A stretch of 64,000 bases of DNA from CAYOHY01 sp964403885. Lineage in GTDB: Bacteria; Actinomycetota; Coriobacteriia; Anaerosomatales; PHET01. Below the pieces are notes generated by a model. That model saw only the letters and a list, made by a program, of their open reading frames with translations. It made no database searches and was not told the DNA's origin. Shown in pieces: positions 35,363-45,385 of this stretch (positions are counted from its first letter, which is position 1; every line of letters begins with the position of its first letter). The position numbers and the translations under genes were made by a program. The stretch spans positions 1 through 64,000 of the forward strand of contig CAYOHY010000007.1 of assembly GCA_964403885.1 (NCBI GenBank), written 5' to 3'.

Positions 35363-37072
35363 TTACTTGGCGGCAGCGTTCGAGACCCAGACCTTCTGGA
35401 AGTTGCCCAGATACATGGGACCGAAGACGAAGTCGCGGATCTTGTCGGAACCGACGTGGTGATGCTTGTAGAACATGAGCGGGGCGACAGGATTGTCCGC
35501 ACCGATCGTGGCGCTGATGTTCTCCATCTCGCCGATACGAGTGGCACCATCGACAGTCGTCTCAGCCTTGGCGATGGACTCGTCCACGGCCGGGTTGTTG
35601 TAGAACGACTTGTTGTCGCCCGACTTGCTGTTGAACAGCGAGTACAGGAAGTTGTAGGCGATCGGGTAGTCAGCGATCCAGCCAAGACGCGCCACCTGGT
35701 GCTGGCCGTCGTCGAGCTGCTTCAGGTACACGGGGAAGTCAGCGGACTGGAACTTGGAGTTGATGCCGATGGCCTTGAGGTCGGCCTGGACGAGCTCCAT
35801 GATCTTCTCGTGACCGCCGCCGCTGTTGAACGACAGGGTCATCTCCGGGAAGCCCTTGCCCTCGGGGTAGCCGGCGTCAGCCAGCGCCTTCTTGGCGGCC
35901 TCGGGATCGTACTTGGAGTCAGCCCACGCGCCAGCCTTGTAGCCAGCGATGCCCGGCGGCAGGATGTTGTCGGCCGGCTCGCGGGTGCCCTCGAAGACCG
36001 TGTCGCAGATCGCCTGGCGGTTGATGGCCAAAGAGATCGCCTTGCGCACGTTGGGATCGTCGTAGGGCTTCTTCTTGTTGTTGAAGATCAGGTAGTACGT
36101 GGAGTTCTCGGCGCCCAGGAGGACCTGCTTGCCCGGGTTGACGGTGTAGCCGTCGGCCGAGTCGCCGTACTTGGCCTGAGCGTCCTTGATCTTGCCCTCA
36201 CCGATCTGGGTGAAGTCCAGGTTGCCCGCCTCGAACTCGGTGTAGGCGGTCTCCGGGTCCTTGAAGATCTTGAACTCGACGCCATCGAGGTACGGCTGGT
36301 CGCCCGTGCCGTAGTTCTCGTTGCGCACGACCTTGATGTACTGGTTGTGCTTCCACGGCTCGGCCATCTTGAAGGGACCGTTGCCGATGGGCATCTCGCC
36401 GTAGGCGACCTTCTCGCCGTTGAAGTCGACGCCCTCTTCGACCGCCTTCTGCGGCACCGGCGCGAGGGCCGGGTGAGCCACGACGTACTCGAAGTCAGCG
36501 AACGGCTGCGACAGCGTGACCTCGAGGGTCGTGTCGTCGACGGCCTTGAGGCCAGACATCTCGGTGACCTTGCTGCCCTCAGCGGTTACCTCGTCGAAGC
36601 CCTTGATGAAGCCAAGGTGGTACGAGATGACCGACGGGTCAGCCTTCTTGGTGGCGGTGTTGATGGTGCCGGGGTTCGCCATGCGGTTCCACGCGTAGAC
36701 GAAGTCCTTGGCGGTGACGGGGGTGCCGTCGGAGAACTTGCCGTTGGGGTTGAGCTTGAAGGTCCACACCGTCGCGTCGTCGTTGGACTCCCACGACTCG
36801 GCAGCTGCCGGCACGACCTTGCTCGGGTCGAGATCGTCGAAGGCGGTCAGGCCATCAAAGAGCGTCTGCTCGACCTGGGTGCCCTCGGACTCCTGCGTGT
36901 TGTACGGATCGATGTAGGCCGGCTCGCCGATGTAGAACGACATCGAACCGCCCTTGGTGGGCTGATCAGCTGCGGGCTGATCGGTGCCCGTCTTCTTCGG
37001 CGCACAGCCGCCCGCTCCCGCCACAGAGGCCATCAGGCCCATGGCGAGCAGGACGGCCAACGCCTTGCGCAT
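35363..37072 (-). CDS. oppA: oligopeptide-binding lipoprotein
   Basis: A 569-residue solute-binding protein (SBP family 5). A lipoprotein signal (MRKALAVLLAMGLMAS, then AGAGGCAPKK with the lipid-modified Cys) is followed by a Thr/Asp-rich linker and the peptide-binding domain, with the typical AESWESNDDATVWTFKLNPN early segment. It captures extracellular peptides for OppBCDF. The ATG at 37072 gives a standard signal peptide; an in-frame GTG four codons upstream has a better-placed AAGGAGG site and could be the true start. A lipid anchor to the cytoplasmic membrane fits a monoderm cell. Confidence 0.94.
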   Translation of the reverse strand: MRKALAVLLAMGLMASVAGAGGCAPKKTGTDQPAADQPTKGGSMSFYIGEPAYIDPYNTQESEGTQVEQTLFDGLTAFDDLDPSKVVPAAAESWESNDDATVWTFKLNPNGKFSDGTPVTAKDFVYAWNRMANPGTINTATKKADPSVISYHLGFIKGFDEVTAEGSKVTEMSGLKAVDDTTLEVTLSQPFADFEYVVAHPALAPVPQKAVEEGVDFNGEKVAYGEMPIGNGPFKMAEPWKHNQYIKVVRNENYGTGDQPYLDGVEFKIFKDPETAYTEFEAGNLDFTQIGEGKIKDAQAKYGDSADGYTVNPGKQVLLGAENSTYYLIFNNKKKPYDDPNVRKAISLAINRQAICDTVFEGTREPADNILPPGIAGYKAGAWADSKYDPEAAKKALADAGYPEGKGFPEMTLSFNSGGGHEKIMELVQADLKAIGINSKFQSADFPVYLKQLDDGQHQVARLGWIADYPIAYNFLYSLFNSKSGDNKSFYNNPAVDESIAKAETTVDGATRIGEMENISATIGADNPVAPLMFYKHHHVGSDKIRDFVFGPMYLGNFQKVWVSNAAAK

Positions 37073-37341
37073 GTGTCCGTGCACTCCTGCCTCCTTCATA
37101 TCGCAACGCTTCCCGACCGGTCTTGCGACGGCCTCGGCCGACGAAGAACGGCCCCTCTTGTCCTCGTGGTCCCGGGCGCCACACACGCGTTCCCTCTGGC
37201 GTCAGGACAACCCTGAAAGTGTCCCCGAGAATGCATCAAATGACAAGCCCGTTGCATAGACTCGTCGGTGCATGTCGCAGGGTACCTCCGCAGACCACGA
37301 CCTAGTCCCAGTATCTTCCCGAAATCGACGGAAAGCAAAGC

Positions 37342-37376
37342 AAAAAGCCCGGCGCTGCGTGAGCACCGGGCATTTT
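37342..37376 (-). terminator. terminator after secG
   Basis: GCCCGG-C-GCT (37347-37356) pairs with AGC-A-CCGGGC (37362-37371), with one mismatch and a 5-base loop. It is followed on the minus strand by TTTTTGC and preceded by an A-rich arm, so it may work in both directions. It lies 20 bases beyond the secG stop. Confidence 0.85.
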
Positions 37377-37396
37377 GAGGTGACGTGCGATGGGGC

Positions 37397-37645
37397 CTAC
37401 AGGCCGCCCTTGGGGTAGATGACCATGAGGATCAGCAGGCTCACCATGAATGCGGTGGCGAAGCCGATCGTGATGCGGTCGAGGTTCTTCTCGATGATGC
37501 TGGTGCCCGAAGACGTGGGAGTCATGACTCCACCGAGCATCTCGGAAAGACCGGTGCCCTTACCGGAGTGAAGCAGGACGAACACGATGAGGCCGATGGA
37601 CGAGATCGCCCACACGATCATCACGATGACGAGAAACGGATTCAC
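37397..37645 (-). CDS. secG: preprotein translocase subunit SecG
   Basis: An 82-residue protein with two membrane helices (about 3-25 and 56-76). The cytoplasmic loop LHSGKGTGLSEMLGG is the SecG signature. It assists protein export through SecYEG. GTG start with GAAGGAG upstream. Its position after the glycolytic genes gapA-pgk-tpiA is the common Gram-positive arrangement. Confidence 0.95.
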   Translation of the reverse strand: MNPFLVIVMIVWAISSIGLIVFVLLHSGKGTGLSEMLGGVMTPTSSGTSIIEKNLDRITIGFATAFMVSLLILMVIYPKGGL

Positions 37646-37701
37646 GAAGAATCTCCTTCGAATAGTCAGCAACAACGGGCACCGAAGCGCCACGCGGTGC
37701 A

Positions 37702-39222
37702 TCAGTATACCAGCAGACTGCGCCCCGTCCACTCCAAGGGTTTCTCTATACCCAGCAACTCGACAAGAGTGGGTGCGACATCCGCGAGCGTGCCGTCACC
37801 GGCGACCGCGGTGACCCCGTCGGCGGCCACGAGGAAGGGCACGCGGCTCGTCGTGTGGGCCGTGAACGGCGTAGAGCCGTCGGGGTCCACCATCGCCTCA
37901 GCGTTGCCGTGGTCGGCGGTGATCAGGACCGCGCCGCCACGCGCTCTGATCGCCGAGACGACGGCACCCACTCCTGCATCGACGGCCTCGACCGCACGCA
38001 CCGCGGCCTCGAACACGCCCGTGTGCCCCACCATGTCGCAGTTGGCGTAGTTGACGATGTAGACCTCGGCGTCATCTCGCTCGATGGCGGCCAGAAGCTC
38101 GCTCGTGACCTCGGGGGCGCTCATCTCGGGCTTGAGGTCGTAGGTGGAGACCTTGGGGCTCGGCACGAGGATGCGTGTCTCCCCCGCCTTAGGGGTCTCG
38201 GCGCCGCCGTTGAGGAAGAACGTCACGTGCGCGTACTTCTCGGTCTCGGCGATGTGCAGCTGGCGAAGGCCGTTCTCCGCGAGCACGTCGGCGAGCACGT
38301 GCTCCGGAAGCGACTTGCCGAACGCGACCTGTGCGGGAATCGTGGGGTCGTACTCGGTGAGACAGATGAAGTGGGTGTGCGGTTGCACCGGACGATCGAA
38401 CCCCTCGAACGCGGGGTCGACGAACGCACGCGTGATCTCACGCGCGCGGTCCGGCCGGAAGTTGAAGAAGATGAGCGTGTCGTCATCGGTGATGCGCGCG
38501 GGCGCGACGATGGCAGGCTCGACGAACTCGTCGTTGATGCCGGCGGCGTAGGAGGCCTCGATGGCGCTCGTCGCGTCGTCGGCCGGGACGCCCTCGCCCA
38601 AGACGAGCGCCCTCCACGCCTTCTCGACGCGATCCCAGCGGTTGTCGCGGTCCATGGCGTAGTAGCGGCCCATCACCGTGGCGACGCGGCCCACACCGAT
38701 GCGCTGCAGTTGCGCCTCGAGCGCGCGCACGTAGCCGAGCCCGCTCGCCGGGGGCGTGTCTCGGCCATCGAGAAAGCAGTGCACGAACACGTCGCGCGCC
38801 CCACGCGAAGCGGCGAGCTCGACGAGTGCGTACAGGTGATTCTCGTGGCTGTGCACGCCGCCGTCGGACACGAGGCCCATGAGGTGGACCGCCCGGCCCG
38901 CCGAGACGGCCGCGTCGATGCCCGCGCACAGCACGGGGTTGGCGAACAGCGACCGGTCCTTGATGGCGAGGTCGATGCGGGTGAGCTCCTGATATACCGT
39001 GCGCCCGGCGCCGATGTTGAGGTGGCCGACCTCGGAGTTGCCCATCTGCCCCTCGGGCAGCCCCACCGCCAGACCCGACGCATCGAGTGTGGTGTGGGGG
39101 TACCTCGCGAACAGCTCGTCGAGGTGCGGCTTACGTGCGGCCGCGATGGCGTTGCCACCGGCCGAGGCCGCGGTCCCGAAGCCGTCCATGATCACGAGCA
39201 GTGCCGGGGTGTTGCGCGCCAT
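37702..39222 (-). CDS. gpmI: cofactor-independent phosphoglycerate mutase
   Basis: A 506-residue Mn-dependent enzyme that interconverts 3- and 2-phosphoglycerate. It has the N-terminal metal Asp in VIMDGFGT, the active-site Ser in GQMGNSEVGHLNIGAGR and the C-terminal ITADHGNAEAM metal site. Length is normal. It lies three bases after tpiA, so the two are co-translated. Confidence 0.97.
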   Translation of the reverse strand: MARNTPALLVIMDGFGTAASAGGNAIAAARKPHLDELFARYPHTTLDASGLAVGLPEGQMGNSEVGHLNIGAGRTVYQELTRIDLAIKDRSLFANPVLCAGIDAAVSAGRAVHLMGLVSDGGVHSHENHLYALVELAASRGARDVFVHCFLDGRDTPPASGLGYVRALEAQLQRIGVGRVATVMGRYYAMDRDNRWDRVEKAWRALVLGEGVPADDATSAIEASYAAGINDEFVEPAIVAPARITDDDTLIFFNFRPDRAREITRAFVDPAFEGFDRPVQPHTHFICLTEYDPTIPAQVAFGKSLPEHVLADVLAENGLRQLHIAETEKYAHVTFFLNGGAETPKAGETRILVPSPKVSTYDLKPEMSAPEVTSELLAAIERDDAEVYIVNYANCDMVGHTGVFEAAVRAVEAVDAGVGAVVSAIRARGGAVLITADHGNAEAMVDPDGSTPFTAHTTSRVPFLVAADGVTAVAGDGTLADVAPTLVELLGIEKPLEWTGRSLLVY

Positions 39223-39225
39223 GCG

Positions 39226-40011
39226 TCAGCTCACGTGCTCGGACGCGACCTTGAGCATGCGCACGAACGACGCCGCATCGAGGCTCGCGCCGCCCACGAG
39301 GGCGCCGTCGATGTCGGGCTCAGGCATGAACAGGCCGATGTTCTCAGGCTTGGCGGAACCTCCGTAGAGGATGCGCACCTGGATGGCGACCGGCTGGCCG
39401 AACAGAGCGCCCACGGTCGCGCGGATCGCGCGACAGGTGTCGTTGGCGGCCTCAGGCGTGGGAGTGAGCCCCGTGCCGATGGCCCAGATCGGCTCATACG
39501 CGATGACGATACCGGCGGCCTGCTCGGCGGTGAGGCCCGCGAGCCCACCGAGGATCTGCTCACGCACGAACTTGTCGGTCTCGCCCGCCTCGCGGGTCTC
39601 CAGCGACTCACCGCAGCACATGATGGGCGTGATGCCGGCGGCGAGCAGCGCGTGGACCTTCTTGTTCACGGTGTCGTTGGTCTCGCAGAAGTACTCGCGA
39701 CGCTCGGAGTGACCCACCACGCAGTAGGTGCAGCCGATGTCGGCGAGCATGCCCGGCGACACCTCGCCCGTGTAGGCGCCCTCGGACTCCCAGTGCACGT
39801 TCTGAGCGGCGAGCTTGACCGCGGACTTGTCGAACTCGAACACCGTCGCGACGCTCTTGAGGTCCACGAACGGCGGACAGACGACCGCCTCGACCTCGCC
39901 TACGAGCTCCGCGTCGTAGAGCTCGTTGTCGATGCCCTGCGCGAGCGAGACCGCCTCGGCGGGCGTCTTGTACATCTTCCAGTTGCCGGCGATCATCGGC
40001 GTGCGGCCCAT
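39226..40011 (-). CDS. tpiA: triosephosphate isomerase
   Basis: A 261-residue TIM barrel. The catalytic residues are Lys in IAGNWKMY, His in VVGHSERREYF and Glu in VIAYEPIWAIGTG, with the phosphate-binding LYGGS loop near the C-terminus. It interconverts dihydroxyacetone phosphate and glyceraldehyde 3-phosphate. AAAGGGGAGAGG precedes the ATG. Part of the pgk-tpiA-gpmI group. Confidence 0.98.
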   Translation of the reverse strand: MGRTPMIAGNWKMYKTPAEAVSLAQGIDNELYDAELVGEVEAVVCPPFVDLKSVATVFEFDKSAVKLAAQNVHWESEGAYTGEVSPGMLADIGCTYCVVGHSERREYFCETNDTVNKKVHALLAAGITPIMCCGESLETREAGETDKFVREQILGGLAGLTAEQAAGIVIAYEPIWAIGTGLTPTPEAANDTCRAIRATVGALFGQPVAIQVRILYGGSAKPENIGLFMPEPDIDGALVGGASLDAASFVRMLKVASEHVS

Positions 40012-40075
40012 GACCTCTCCCCTTTCAGCCGCGCGGGTGCGGCGGTAGACCGGCCGGACACGGCCGGTTCGCAGT

Positions 40076-41263
40076 CTACTTGTCGAGCAGCGCTTCGAGG
40101 CCCGGAAGCGGAGCGCCCTCGAGAAGCTTCATCGAGGCGCCGCCTCCCGTCGACACGAAGGTCACGCGATCCTCGAGACCGAACTTCTTGAGCGCAGCCA
40201 CCGAGTCACCGCCGCCGATGATCGACGCAGCACGGTTGTTGCGACCCACGGCGACCGCGACCTCTTTGGTGCCGCTCTCGAACGGCGCCATCTCGAACAC
40301 GCCCATGGGACCGTTCCAGAAGATCGTCTTCGCGGCCGAGATCTCGCCCTTGTACAGCTCGATCGACGACGGGCCGATGTCGAGGCCCATCATGCCCACG
40401 GGGATCTCCTCGCGACCCACCACGCGGGTGTCGGCGTCCTCGGCGATCTCGGCGGCGATCACGAAGTCGGTGGGAAGCACGAGGTCACAGCCCTTGGCCT
40501 CGGCCTTGAGCAGCATCTTCTTGGCGGGCTCGACCCAGTCGGCCTCGACGAGCGAGTTGCCCACCTCGATACCCTTGGCCACGAGGAACGTGAACGCCAT
40601 GCCGCCACCGATGAGCAGCGTGTCCACGCAGTCGATGAGGCGGTCGATGACCCCGAACTTGTCGGAGACCTTCGAGCCGCCGAGGATGGCGACGAAGGGG
40701 CGCTCGGGGTCGGCGAGCATGCCCGAGAGCGTCTCGATCTCGCGGGCGAGCAGCAGTCCGGCGTAGGCCGGCAGGAACTCGGCGATGCCCGCGGTCGATG
40801 CGTGCGCACGGTGCGCGGCGCCGAACGCGTCGTTGACGTAGATGTCGCCCAGCTTCGCGAGCGCGCGGGCGAACTGCGGGTCGTTGGCCTTCTCGCCCGG
40901 GTTGAAGCGGACGTTCTCGAGCATGAGGATCTCGCCGTCCACCATGCGGGAGACGGCCTCCTCGGCGTCCGCGCCCACCGTGTGGTCGACGAAGATCACG
41001 TTGCGGCCGATGAGGCGCTGCAGGGTGCGGCGCACCGGGCGCAGCGAGTACTGCGGGTCCGGCTCACCCTTGGGGCGGCCCAGGTGGCTCATGAGGATGA
41101 CCTTGGCGCCGTGGTCGACGAGGTAGCGGACGGTGGGCAGTGCGGCGCGCACGCGGGTGTCATCGGTGACGGAACCCTCGTGCAGCGGCACGTTGAAGTC
41201 CACGCGCACGAGCACGCGCTTGCCTCGGACATCGACATCTTTGACGGTCTTCTTCGAGAACAT
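40076..41263 (-). CDS. pgk: phosphoglycerate kinase
   Basis: A 395-residue two-domain kinase. The N-terminal substrate site RVLVRVDFNVPL, the HLGRPKG loop and the C-terminal nucleotide site FWNGPMGVFE with IIGGGDSVAAL are present. It makes ATP from 1,3-bisphosphoglycerate. GGAGGAAGC precedes the ATG. A strong hairpin and a short TTCAC-AG-GTGAA palindrome lie in the gap to gapA. Confidence 0.98.
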   Translation of the reverse strand: MFSKKTVKDVDVRGKRVLVRVDFNVPLHEGSVTDDTRVRAALPTVRYLVDHGAKVILMSHLGRPKGEPDPQYSLRPVRRTLQRLIGRNVIFVDHTVGADAEEAVSRMVDGEILMLENVRFNPGEKANDPQFARALAKLGDIYVNDAFGAAHRAHASTAGIAEFLPAYAGLLLAREIETLSGMLADPERPFVAILGGSKVSDKFGVIDRLIDCVDTLLIGGGMAFTFLVAKGIEVGNSLVEADWVEPAKKMLLKAEAKGCDLVLPTDFVIAAEIAEDADTRVVGREEIPVGMMGLDIGPSSIELYKGEISAAKTIFWNGPMGVFEMAPFESGTKEVAVAVGRNNRAASIIGGGDSVAALKKFGLEDRVTFVSTGGGASMKLLEGAPLPGLEALLDK

Positions 41264-41299
41264 GCTTCCTCCGGGTAGAGCGGATGCTTCACAGGTGAA

Positions 41300-41323
41300 A
41301 CGGGGCCCCGTCAGGGGCCCCGT
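41300..41323 (-). terminator. very strong GC hairpin between gapA and pgk
   Basis: A perfect 10-bp stem (ACGGGGCCCC at 41300-41309, GGGGCCCCGT at 41314-41323) with a 4-base GTCA loop. There is no T-run on the minus strand (TTTCACC follows). It could attenuate read-through from gapA into pgk or protect the gapA message. Confidence 0.6.
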
Positions 41324-41347
41324 CGCTGTCGTACCGGGTGTGCGTGA

Positions 41348-42439
<1,092 letters not shown>

Positions 42440-42474
42440 CTACACGCGCAGACACTGAGAGTCGTGCGCGATCC

Positions 42475-43431
42475 CTACCCTTCCCCGGGTGCTGCAGGCA
42501 TCTCGCCGCGCACCTCTTCCGCCATCTCTTCGATGCGGCGGACCCTATGATATACCGCCGACTTGGAAAGCGGCGGGTCTGCGAGCTCCCCAAGCTCCCT
42601 CAAAGAGACATCAGGGTTCGCGATCCTGAGCTCCGCGAGCTCGCGAAGCGCAGGCGGAAGATTCTCAAAGCCCTTGACCGCGGCGAGCAGCTCGATGGCC
42701 TCGATCTGGCCGAGCGCGGCCTCGGCGGTCTTCTGCTGATTGGCGATCTCGGCGTTCACCAGGCGGTTCACGTCGTTTCGCATCGACTTGATGATGCGAA
42801 CGTCCTCGGTGCGCAGCAGGGCCCGATGGGCCCCTACCAGCGCGAGGAACGTGATGATGGGCTCGGCGCCTTTGAGGTAGACCGCGAAGGTGCCGCGTCG
42901 CTTGGCCACACGCGCCTCGATGTCGAAGCGGGTCATCAGCTTCACGAGGTCCTCGGCGAGCTGCTCGGACTCCGCCGTGAGCTCGAAGTGGAAGTCACCG
43001 TGGGGGTCGGCCACGAAGCCGCCGCCCAGGAACGCTCCGCGCAGGTACGCGATCGCGCAGCACTCGCGCTTCACGAGCGCGGGGTCGATGCCCAGCGAGA
43101 AGCCGGTGTCGCCCATGATGCCCAGGTCGCGCAGCGCGGCGGGTAGCTTGGGCTGCGTGGGCACCGTGATGAGGTAGTTGTTGGTCTTGTGCAGCACGCT
43201 GCGCCGCACGGTGAGCTCGGTCTTGACCCCGTATACCTTGTGCAGGAGCTTGATGACCGTGCGCGCCACCGGGGCGGTCTCGGTCGCCACCTCGAGGCGG
43301 TAGCGGTCAGGGCCCGAGATATGCAGGGTGCCCTCGATGCGCACGAGTGCCGCCAGCTCCGCCTTGCTGCAGCAGCCGCGGACCGGCTCGACGCGAGAGA
43401 GCTCGTCTTTCACCTCGGCGGTGAACGACAC
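42475..43431 (-). CDS. whiA: WhiA family DNA-binding protein
   Basis: A 318-residue protein with the N-terminal LAGLIDADG-like fold (CCSKAELAALVRIEGTLHISG) and the C-terminal helix-turn-helix with LRELGELADPPLSKSAVYHR. In actinobacteria WhiA controls cell division and sporulation genes; in Firmicutes it affects division and metabolism. GTG start directly adjoining the yvcK stop. The rapZ-yvcK-whiA order is conserved in Gram-positive bacteria. Confidence 0.96.
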   Translation of the reverse strand: MSFTAEVKDELSRVEPVRGCCSKAELAALVRIEGTLHISGPDRYRLEVATETAPVARTVIKLLHKVYGVKTELTVRRSVLHKTNNYLITVPTQPKLPAALRDLGIMGDTGFSLGIDPALVKRECCAIAYLRGAFLGGGFVADPHGDFHFELTAESEQLAEDLVKLMTRFDIEARVAKRRGTFAVYLKGAEPIITFLALVGAHRALLRTEDVRIIKSMRNDVNRLVNAEIANQQKTAEAALGQIEAIELLAAVKGFENLPPALRELAELRIANPDVSLRELGELADPPLSKSAVYHRVRRIEEMAEEVRGEMPAAPGEG

Positions 43432-44394
43432 CTACGAAAGCACCTCCTCGAGCACACGGCTCAGCGGCTCGCGCGCATGACGGGCGGGCCGGTCAGGGTC
43501 GGCGAGGTTCGCGGGGACGACCCGCACACCCCGCGCGTCGATGCGAGCGCGGACCTCGGCATCCGCGATCACCGGCTCGATCACGGCGCCATCATCGCAT
43601 ACCACGGCGGGCGGGCACTCACCCTCGTGGACGATGACCGCGTCGAGTGCGCCTTCGAGACCGTGGTCGAGCAAGGCCTCCACGTGATCGGCCGCATCCA
43701 GCCCGGCGGTCTCCCCGCGCATGTTGGCCACGTTGCACACGTAGACCCGGGTGGCCGAGGAGTCGCGCAGCGCGTCAGCGACGCCGGCGACGAGGAAGTT
43801 GGGGATGATGCTCGTGTAGAGCGAGCCGGGCCCGATGACGATCACGTCGGCGTCCGCGATCGCGGCAAGCGCCTCGGGGTTCGCAGGCGGATCGACCGGC
43901 TCGAGGAACGCGCGCTCCACCGCGATGGGATTGGCGGCCAGCAGCGCCTGGCCGAACACCTCGGCGCCGTCGCGGTCCACGCCGTGGAGACGGACGTCCG
44001 CGAGCGTCGACGGCAGGACGCGGCCGCGCGCACCCAGATAGCCCTCGGCGAGCCGCACCGCCTCGGCGAAGTCGCCGCTCAGGTCCGCGAGCGCCGCGAG
44101 GATGAGGTTGCCGAGCGCGTGGCCGGCAAGCCCCTCACCGTTGGGGAACCGGTACTGGAAGACGCGCGCCAGCATGCCTTCCTCGTCACCCGCAAGAGCG
44201 ACGAGGCAGTTACGGACATCCCCCGGCGGCAGGATGCCGAGCTGCTCGCGCAGCACTCCCGAGGAACCGCCGTCGTCGGCCATGGTGACGATGGCGCTCG
44301 TCTCGAACCCGAGGTCGACAAGCGTGCGAAGAACCTGCGGCAGCCCTGTGCCGCCGCCGATGGCGACGGCGCGGCGTCCGGAACCAACACTCAT
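43432..44394 (-). CDS. YvcK/GlmR gluconeogenesis factor
   Basis: A 320-residue CofD-like protein. It has AIGGGTGLPQVLRTL at the N-terminus and TMADDGGSSGVLR, the UDP-sugar-binding elements of YvcK/GlmR (CuvA in mycobacteria). It binds UDP-GlcNAc and balances carbon flow into cell wall precursors. The start overlaps the rapZ stop by four bases (ATGA), and the stop abuts whiA. Confidence 0.95.
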   Translation of the reverse strand: MSVGSGRRAVAIGGGTGLPQVLRTLVDLGFETSAIVTMADDGGSSGVLREQLGILPPGDVRNCLVALAGDEEGMLARVFQYRFPNGEGLAGHALGNLILAALADLSGDFAEAVRLAEGYLGARGRVLPSTLADVRLHGVDRDGAEVFGQALLAANPIAVERAFLEPVDPPANPEALAAIADADVIVIGPGSLYTSIIPNFLVAGVADALRDSSATRVYVCNVANMRGETAGLDAADHVEALLDHGLEGALDAVIVHEGECPPAVVCDDGAVIEPVIADAEVRARIDARGVRVVPANLADPDRPARHAREPLSRVLEEVLS

Positions 44395-45317
44395 CGGCCG
44401 GCCCTGTCTCGTGAGATGTCGCGGTGGGTGGAGGCCACGCGGTAACCACCCTTGCGCAGGTGGCTCGCGGTGGCCTCGGCGAGCGCGACGGAACGGTGCT
44501 GGCCACCGGTGCAGCCCAGCGCGACCGAAAGATGGGTCTTTCCCTCGGCGAGGTAGCCGGGCATGACGCCGTCGAGCAGCGCGTACCAACGCTGCAGGAA
44601 CTCGGCGGTCTCTGTGCGGCCCAAGACGAACTGGCGCACCGCCTCATCGAGACCGGTGAGCGGGCGCAGCTCGTGGTTGTAGAACGGGTTGGGAAGGAAC
44701 CGCACGTCCATGACGATGTCGGCGTCGGCCGGGGCTCCGTACTTGAAGCCGAACGACGACACCGTGACGATCAGCGTCGCGGAGAGCGGCTCGGCGATGA
44801 ACTCCTCGCGGATGCGCCGGCGCAGCTCCGCCGGGCGCGACTCCGAGCTGTCGATGACCACGTCAGCGCGGGCGCGGATGGGGTTGAGCGCCTCGCGCTC
44901 GGAGGCGATGCCGCCCGCGAGCGAGGTGCCGTCCTCGCACAGCGGATGGCGGCGCCGGGTCTCCTTGAAGCGGTTGAGAAGCGTGGTGTCGTCTGCCTCG
45001 AGGAACAGCACGCGGTGGATGATGCCGCGGTCGTGCAGCGCGTCGAGCTCGCCGGCCAGCTGATCGAAGAAGTCGTGTCCGCGCACGTCGCACACGACCG
45101 CGAGGCGGCGGATGCCACTGCCGGGGAGCTCAGCCAAGTCGACGAGCTGCGGGATGAACGACGGCGGCAGGTTGTCGATGCAGAAGTAGCCAAGATCCTC
45201 GAACGTGTGGATGGCCTCGGAACGGCCCGCACCCGACATGCCCGTGATGACCACGAGCTCGGGCGTGGATGCCGCGTCATCATCGTCCGGCACGGCGATA
45301 TCGCACGCGTCGGTCAT
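44391..45317 (-). CDS. rapZ: RapZ-type nucleotide-binding protein
   Basis: A 308-residue protein of the RapZ/YvcJ family. The P-loop is GMSGAGRS with Arg replacing the usual Lys, followed by DLGYFCIDNLPPSFI; the C-terminal domain has SFGFKYG, DVRFLPNPF and CTGGQHRSV. In E. coli RapZ controls GlmS through a small RNA; in Gram-positives the role is less clear. GAGGAGG lies before the ATG. It overlaps yvcK by four bases, so rapZ, yvcK and whiA form one unit. Confidence 0.95.
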   Translation of the reverse strand: MTDACDIAVPDDDDAASTPELVVITGMSGAGRSEAIHTFEDLGYFCIDNLPPSFIPQLVDLAELPGSGIRRLAVVCDVRGHDFFDQLAGELDALHDRGIIHRVLFLEADDTTLLNRFKETRRRHPLCEDGTSLAGGIASEREALNPIRARADVVIDSSESRPAELRRRIREEFIAEPLSATLIVTVSSFGFKYGAPADADIVMDVRFLPNPFYNHELRPLTGLDEAVRQFVLGRTETAEFLQRWYALLDGVMPGYLAEGKTHLSVALGCTGGQHRSVALAEATASHLRKGGYRVASTHRDISRDRAGR

Positions 45318-45385
45318 CGGTGGTCCTCCTCGGCTGAAAGGTGGCGGTGGGGTCAGTATACCCGCTGGGTCTGACGGTCGGGGCG

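Noticed and set aside
37855..40191. 778-codon plus-strand open frame opposite gpmI and tpiA
   Set aside because: It spans two well-identified minus-strand genes and their junction, and has no recognisable protein features.
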